Below, piece after piece: positions 12,109 to 16,011 of a stretch of DNA of 16,011 nucleotides. Numbering within the stretch: the first letter of the stretch is position 1; each line of letters opens with the position of its first letter. The translations under genes were made by a program, and so were the position numbers. Source of the stretch: MFKM01 sp038065115 (GTDB taxonomy: Bacteria > Patescibacteriota > Minisyncoccia > UBA6257 > MFKM01); NCBI GenBank assembly GCA_038065115.1, contig JBBTRS010000015.1:1-16011 (forward strand), read 5' to 3'. Under the pieces are notes generated by a model that made no database searches, was not told the DNA's origin, and saw only the letters and a program-made list of their open reading frames with translations.

Positions 12109-13888
12109 AGATATTTTGGCTGACAAAGCGGTAGTGGAAGATTTGTTAGAAGTGCCGGTTAAGCCCGGCGTATTTAAAATTTGTTTTCTGGCTATCGCCC
12201 TGATGGTCTTGGTCAGCGTCGGTCGTCTTTTTTTCTTAAACGTCTTCAAAAGAAATTTCTATAGCCAACGCGCCATAGCCAATATCAGCGAAGTTGCTGT
12301 TTCCAAAGCCGAAAGAGGAATAATTCTTGACCGCTACGGCAAGCCTTTGGTAAAAAACAAACCGGTTTTTAACGCTGTTCTGGTGCCTTCGCAACTGCCC
12401 AAAGAAACAGCCGAAAAAAAAGCGGCGATAACTAGAATTGCCGAAGTTCTGGGCTTAGAATCCGAAACTATTCAAAAAAACATTAAAGAAATTGATTTAG
12501 AATTTTCTAATAGAATTCTACTGGTTCGGGATTTGCCCCAGAACAAAGCCGTAGCTTCCCAGAGCGCTAACTTGGCGGGCCTGCAAATAGAAAACGATTG
12601 GCAAAGGGATTATCAGGAATCTGAAGCGTTTAGCCATCTTTTAGGCTATATCGGCTTAGTCGCCAAAAACGACCTTATCACCAATCCGAATTTAGCGAGC
12701 AACGACCTAATCGGCAAGAGCGGCTTAGAAATCTTCTATGATAATCAATTAAGAGGAGAAAACGGAAAAACAGTCAGTTTCCAAAATGTTCAAGGCAAAA
12801 TATTAGCTGAAAATTTAACCAAATATCCAAAAGCGGGTCAGTTTTTAAAAACATTTATTGACGCCGATTTCCAAAATTATTTTTTTAATCGCTTGAAGCA
12901 AGGCCTGGAAGAATTGGGTCGGGATACCGGAGTGGGTTTGGCGATTAATCCTTCAAACGGCGAAATTTTGGCTTTAATCAGCTTGCCCAGTTTCAACGGC
13001 GCTCGGATTGCCGATTTTCTCAATCAATCAACGCAACCGCTTTTTAATCGGGCGATTACCGGTCTTTACGCGCCGGGGTCAACCATTAAACCCCTGGTAG
13101 CCGTCGCCGCGCTCAACGAAAAAATCATTGACACGAAAAAAGAAATTTTTTCCGCCGGCCACATTGAAATTCCCAATCCTTATAATCCTGACAAGCCGAG
13201 TATTTTTTTGGACTGGAAACCTCATGGCTGGGTCAATTTTTATTCAGCCTTAGCTCGTTCTTCCAATATTTATTTTTACGCTCTCGGCGGAGGCTGGGAA
13301 GATGTTTCAGGCTTGGGCATCAGCAAACTTAAAGAGTATTGGCAACGTTTCGGTTTAGGCAAACTAACCAATATTGATTTACCCGGCGAAAAAGAAGGTT
13401 TCCTGCCCGCGCCTTCTTCCGATTGGCGATTAGGCGACACCTATAATACGAGTATCGGCCAAGGCGATCTTTTACTTACTCCCTTGCAACTGCTTAATTA
13501 CATTACGGCTATCGCCAATGGTGATAAAATATACGAACCCAGGATAGCGAAAACCGAACCGAAAATACTAAAAGACCTTGCCAATTTAAAAGAATTTCTT
13601 TCTGAAGCAGAGAAAGGAATGATTGAGGCAACCCAAAAACCATACGGCACCGCTTACTTTCTAAAAGACCTGCCTTTCGTGGTCGCCGCCAAAACAGGAA
13701 CCGCCCAAATCAACTACAATACCAAAACTAACGCTTTGTTCGTCGGCTACGGCCCGGTTCCCCAACCCAAGATAGCTATCTTGATTTTAGTGGAAAACGC
13801 CCGCGAAGGAAGCCTAAATGCCATACCTATAGCTAAAGATGTTTTCAGGTGGTATTATGATAACCGAATTAAAACAACTAACGACTAA
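12083..13888 (+). CDS. mrdA: penicillin-binding protein 2 (elongasome transpeptidase)
   Basis: A 601-residue class B penicillin-binding protein that crosslinks peptidoglycan during lateral wall growth. A single transmembrane helix lies at about 32-54. The dimerisation/pedestal domain covers about 65-255 (ERGIILDRYGKPL, YPESEAFSHLLGY-like and GKSGLEIFYDNQLRG segments). The transpeptidase domain has all three active-site motifs: S333-T-I-K336 in PGSTIKPL, S393-S-N395, and K537-T-G-T540. The family GQGDLLLTPLQL segment follows at 459-470. The start overlaps mreD by 26 nt. In many bacteria rodA, the partner glycosyltransferase, follows mrdA; here greA does, so RodA must be encoded elsewhere. Confidence 0.95.
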   Translation: MKKQELNLEDILADKAVVEDLLEVPVKPGVFKICFLAIALMVLVSVGRLFFLNVFKRNFYSQRAIANISEVAVSKAERGIILDRYGKPLVKNKPVFNAVLVPSQLPKETAEKKAAITRIAEVLGLESETIQKNIKEIDLEFSNRILLVRDLPQNKAVASQSANLAGLQIENDWQRDYQESEAFSHLLGYIGLVAKNDLITNPNLASNDLIGKSGLEIFYDNQLRGENGKTVSFQNVQGKILAENLTKYPKAGQFLKTFIDADFQNYFFNRLKQGLEELGRDTGVGLAINPSNGEILALISLPSFNGARIADFLNQSTQPLFNRAITGLYAPGSTIKPLVAVAALNEKIIDTKKEIFSAGHIEIPNPYNPDKPSIFLDWKPHGWVNFYSALARSSNIYFYALGGGWEDVSGLGISKLKEYWQRFGLGKLTNIDLPGEKEGFLPAPSSDWRLGDTYNTSIGQGDLLLTPLQLLNYITAIANGDKIYEPRIAKTEPKILKDLANLKEFLSEAEKGMIEATQKPYGTAYFLKDLPFVVAAKTGTAQINYNTKTNALFVGYGPVPQPKIAILILVENAREGSLNAIPIAKDVFRWYYDNRIKTTND

Positions 13889-13945
13889 AAACCCGAAATA
13901 AAAATAAAAATTATTTTAAGTTTTTAGTTATAAGTTAATAATATT

Positions 13946-14404
13946 ATGAACAATGTTTATTTAACCAAAGAACGGCTAGCCGAATTAAAAAAAGAATTGG
14001 TTGATTTAAAAACCATTACCCGGAGAGAAATAACCGAACGCTTAAAACAAGCCAAGGAATTAGGCGACCTTTCCGAAAATTCTGAATTCTTTAGCGCCAG
14101 GGAGTCCCAGATATTACTGGAACACCGGATTAGCCAATTGGATGATTTAATCCGGCAAGCTACAATAATCCATAAACCAAAAGGCGGTCAAATAATTGAA
14201 ATCGGTTCTATTATTAAAGTTCAAAAAGGCGATCGGGTTTTTGACTATACGATTGTCGGCCCCCAAGATAGCCAGCCGAACAAAGGTCTGATTTCTAACG
14301 AATCGCCTCTTGGTAAGGCTTTCTTGGGCAAAAAAATCGGCGAAACCGTTAAAGTCAAAACCCCTGTCGGCTTAGTTGAATATAGAATTATAAAAATAGA
14401 ATAA
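13946..14404 (+). CDS. greA: transcription elongation factor GreA
   Basis: A 152-residue protein that enters the secondary channel of RNA polymerase and stimulates transcript cleavage to rescue backtracked complexes. Residues 1-75 form the antiparallel coiled coil; its tip carries the acidic residues D41 and E44 in GDLSENSEF that coordinate the catalytic magnesium. Residues about 80-152 form the FKBP-like C-terminal domain (GSIIKVQKGDRV, SNESPLGKAFLGKKIGE). The length and motifs are typical of GreA rather than GreB. No Shine-Dalgarno sequence precedes the ATG. It sits 57 nt after mrdA and 26 nt before lysS, and is likely on the same long transcript. Confidence 0.96.
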   Translation: MNNVYLTKERLAELKKELVDLKTITRREITERLKQAKELGDLSENSEFFSARESQILLEHRISQLDDLIRQATIIHKPKGGQIIEIGSIIKVQKGDRVFDYTIVGPQDSQPNKGLISNESPLGKAFLGKKIGETVKVKTPVGLVEYRIIKIE

Positions 14405-14430
14405 AATTAGCCACTAGCCACTAATAATTT

Positions 14431-15810
14431 ATGTTAGAAGATATTATCAAAGAAAGACAAAAAAAATTAGCCAAGCTGAAAGATGAGAAAATTAATCCCT
14501 ACCCTTCCCTGGTAAAACGGACGGCTTCTTTGGCCGAGGTTTTAAAAAATTTCAGCCAGTGGCAAAAAAGCGGAAAAAAATTATTTCTGACCGGCCGACT
14601 TCGAGCTTGGCGCGATCAGGGCAGGATAATTTTTGCCGACCTGGAAGATGAAACCGGAAGATTGCAATTGGTTTTTAACGAAAAACAGGTCAAGCAATTA
14701 AAATTAATCAAGGAAACTTCCGACACCGGCGATTTCGTTGAAGTCCAAGGCAAGCTCTTCAAAACCAAAAGAGGAGAAAAAAGCTTGGCAGTCGGTTCTT
14801 GTAGAATCATCAGTAAAAGCCTAAGGCCGTTGCCGGCGGAATGGTTTGGCCTTAAAGACGCCGAGGAACGCTTTCGCCGCCGCTACCTGGATTTAATTTT
14901 GAATCCCGAAGTTAAAATTAAAATTCAAAAACGTTCGGAAATTATCGCCGGCCTTCGCCAATTGCTTCAAAATGAAGGTTTTTCGGAAGTGGAAACGCCT
15001 ATTCTTCAGCCCCTGCCCGGCGGAGCCAAAGCCAAACCGTTCAAAAGCCGCTGGGAAGCCCTGGAAGAAGATGTCTTTTTAAGAATTGCTCCGGAATTGT
15101 ATCTAAAAAGATTATTGGTGGCTGGTTTTGAAAAAATTTTTGAGATTGGCAAAAATTTCCGAAATGAAGGAATTGACAGAGAGCATTACCCCGAATTCAC
15201 GATGCTTGAACTTTACTGGGCTTATCAAAATTATCAATCTTTGATGAAGTTTATTCAAAAAATTTTATTAAAGCTGGTCAAGAATCTTAAATTAAAATCA
15301 TCGGCTTTCAATCATCCGTGGCAAACATTCACTTTTGACGAAGCCCTGAAAAAATTCATCAACCCCGCTAAACGGGACTGTCTTGGCAATTTAAACGCCG
15401 ATGAAGCCGCCGAGATTTTTAAAAAAGAAATTTGTCCTAAACTTAAAAATCCCACTTTTATTACCGATTATCCATTAGCTATTTCTCCTCTGGCCAAATC
15501 TTGTTCTCAAAATCCCCAATTGGTTGAGCGTTTTCAATTAATAGTCAACGGCTGGGAATTAATCAACGGTTATTCCGAATTAAACAACCCCGAGGAACAA
15601 CGCCAGCGGCTTGAAAAACAAGAAAAAAAACATTTAGCCGGCGACGAAGAGCTTTCCCGGGTAGACCAAGATTTCCTGGAAGCCATGGAATACGGAATGC
15701 CGCCGGCGGCTGGCTTGGGAATAGGGATTGACAGGCTGGTGGCGTTGTTAACCGACAGCCATTCAATCAGGGAAATTATTGCTTTTCCGATGTTAAAAGG
15801 AAAAGATTAA
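14431..15810 (+). CDS. lysS: lysyl-tRNA synthetase, class II
   Basis: A 459-residue class IIb synthetase charging tRNA-Lys, slightly shorter than the usual 490-510. Residues about 50-130 are the OB-fold anticodon-binding domain (FLTGRLRAWRDQGRIIFADL). The catalytic core has motif 1 near 170-192 (EVETPILQPLPGGAKAKPF follows), motif 2 with FRNEGIDREHYPEFTMLE (243-260), and motif 3 GLGIGIDRLVALL (428-440). In the loop after motif 1 the common THHNAL is replaced by SRWEAL (206-211), while the next LRIAPELYLKRL is intact. LysS and the archaeal class I enzyme are distinguished by these class II motifs. It lies 26 nt after greA and 29 nt before serS. Confidence 0.95.
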   Translation: MLEDIIKERQKKLAKLKDEKINPYPSLVKRTASLAEVLKNFSQWQKSGKKLFLTGRLRAWRDQGRIIFADLEDETGRLQLVFNEKQVKQLKLIKETSDTGDFVEVQGKLFKTKRGEKSLAVGSCRIISKSLRPLPAEWFGLKDAEERFRRRYLDLILNPEVKIKIQKRSEIIAGLRQLLQNEGFSEVETPILQPLPGGAKAKPFKSRWEALEEDVFLRIAPELYLKRLLVAGFEKIFEIGKNFRNEGIDREHYPEFTMLELYWAYQNYQSLMKFIQKILLKLVKNLKLKSSAFNHPWQTFTFDEALKKFINPAKRDCLGNLNADEAAEIFKKEICPKLKNPTFITDYPLAISPLAKSCSQNPQLVERFQLIVNGWELINGYSELNNPEEQRQRLEKQEKKHLAGDEELSRVDQDFLEAMEYGMPPAAGLGIGIDRLVALLTDSHSIREIIAFPMLKGKD

Positions 15811-15839
15811 ATTTATTAATTTTCAATAAAACACAAACT

Positions 15840-16011
15840 ATGCTTGATGTTAAATTTATTCGTGAAAATGCCGAGGCAGTCAAAGAAGGAATTGCTAAAA
15901 AGAAAGCCGACCCTAAACTGGTTGATTCTTTTTTGCGGTTAGATGAAGAATGGCGGACAAAAGTGGCGGCTATTGATCAATTGCGTTCGGAACATAATTT
16001 GAACAACAATG
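15840..16011 (+). CDS. serS: seryl-tRNA synthetase, N-terminal fragment (cut by window end)
   Basis: ATG at 15840 opens a frame that runs off the right edge after 57 codons. The start MLDVKFIRENAEAVKEGIAKK is characteristic of bacterial SerRS (MLDxKxIRxNxExVxxxLxxR), and the following heptad pattern (LVDSFLRLDEEWRTKVAAIDQL) begins the long tRNA-binding coiled-coil arm. No catalytic motifs are reached. The gene follows lysS by 29 nt, making a small cluster of synthetases. No Shine-Dalgarno sequence is visible before the ATG. Confidence 0.9.
   Translation, partial: MLDVKFIRENAEAVKEGIAKKKADPKLVDSFLRLDEEWRTKVAAIDQLRSEHNLNNN

Noticed and set aside
14405..14430. Short direct repeat (AGCCACT twice) between greA and lysS
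   Set aside because: Two 7-base copies are too short to support any function; noted only as low-complexity intergenic sequence.

Overview
The window looks like a chromosomal segment of a small-genome bacterium of the Candidate Phyla Radiation (Patescibacteria), most likely a Parcubacteria-type lineage. The basis is indirect. Most starts lack a Shine-Dalgarno sequence, the prolyl-tRNA synthetase is a short form without the editing insertion, there are small membrane proteins with a WLKxxWFK anchor, and a degenerate copy of a GGGCTTGCCC-type dispersed palindrome is present. The standard code is used, with TGA ending mreD. The lineage is an inference; the 16S gene just outside the left edge would settle it.

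Left part (1-5342): the extreme 5' end of a 16S rRNA gene leaves the window on the minus strand, driven by a strong promoter (TTGACA, 16 nt, TATACT). Divergent from it on the plus strand run rpmE (L31), rplY (L25/CTC), a membrane-anchored coiled-coil protein fused to an MltB-like lytic transglycosylase domain, gpmI, and rseP. These are housekeeping genes for translation, wall remodelling, glycolysis and intramembrane proteolysis.

Middle part (about 5343-8690): an A/T-richer accessory block separates rseP from proS. It holds three small membrane proteins, a membrane-anchored SH3 plus trypsin-like protease, and a protein with a HEPN-type RNxxxH motif (candidate ribonuclease). These are followed by about 700 bp with no conventional gene. 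Inside that stretch is a self-contained transcription cassette: a consensus-like promoter (8188-8216), two perfect tandem copies of a 126-bp unit (8286-8537), and a strong intrinsic terminator (8546-8575). Each unit carries the best Shine-Dalgarno sequence in the window ahead of an 18-codon ORF and can fold into a three-way junction. This cassette is the most unusual thing in the window.

Right part (8691-16011): proS, then a tightly overlapping mreB-mreC-mreD-mrdA cell-shape operon (no rodA follows), then greA, lysS and the first 57 codons of serS. Everything except the 16S gene is on the plus strand, so long co-transcription is plausible; the terminator at 8546-8575 is the only convincing one seen.
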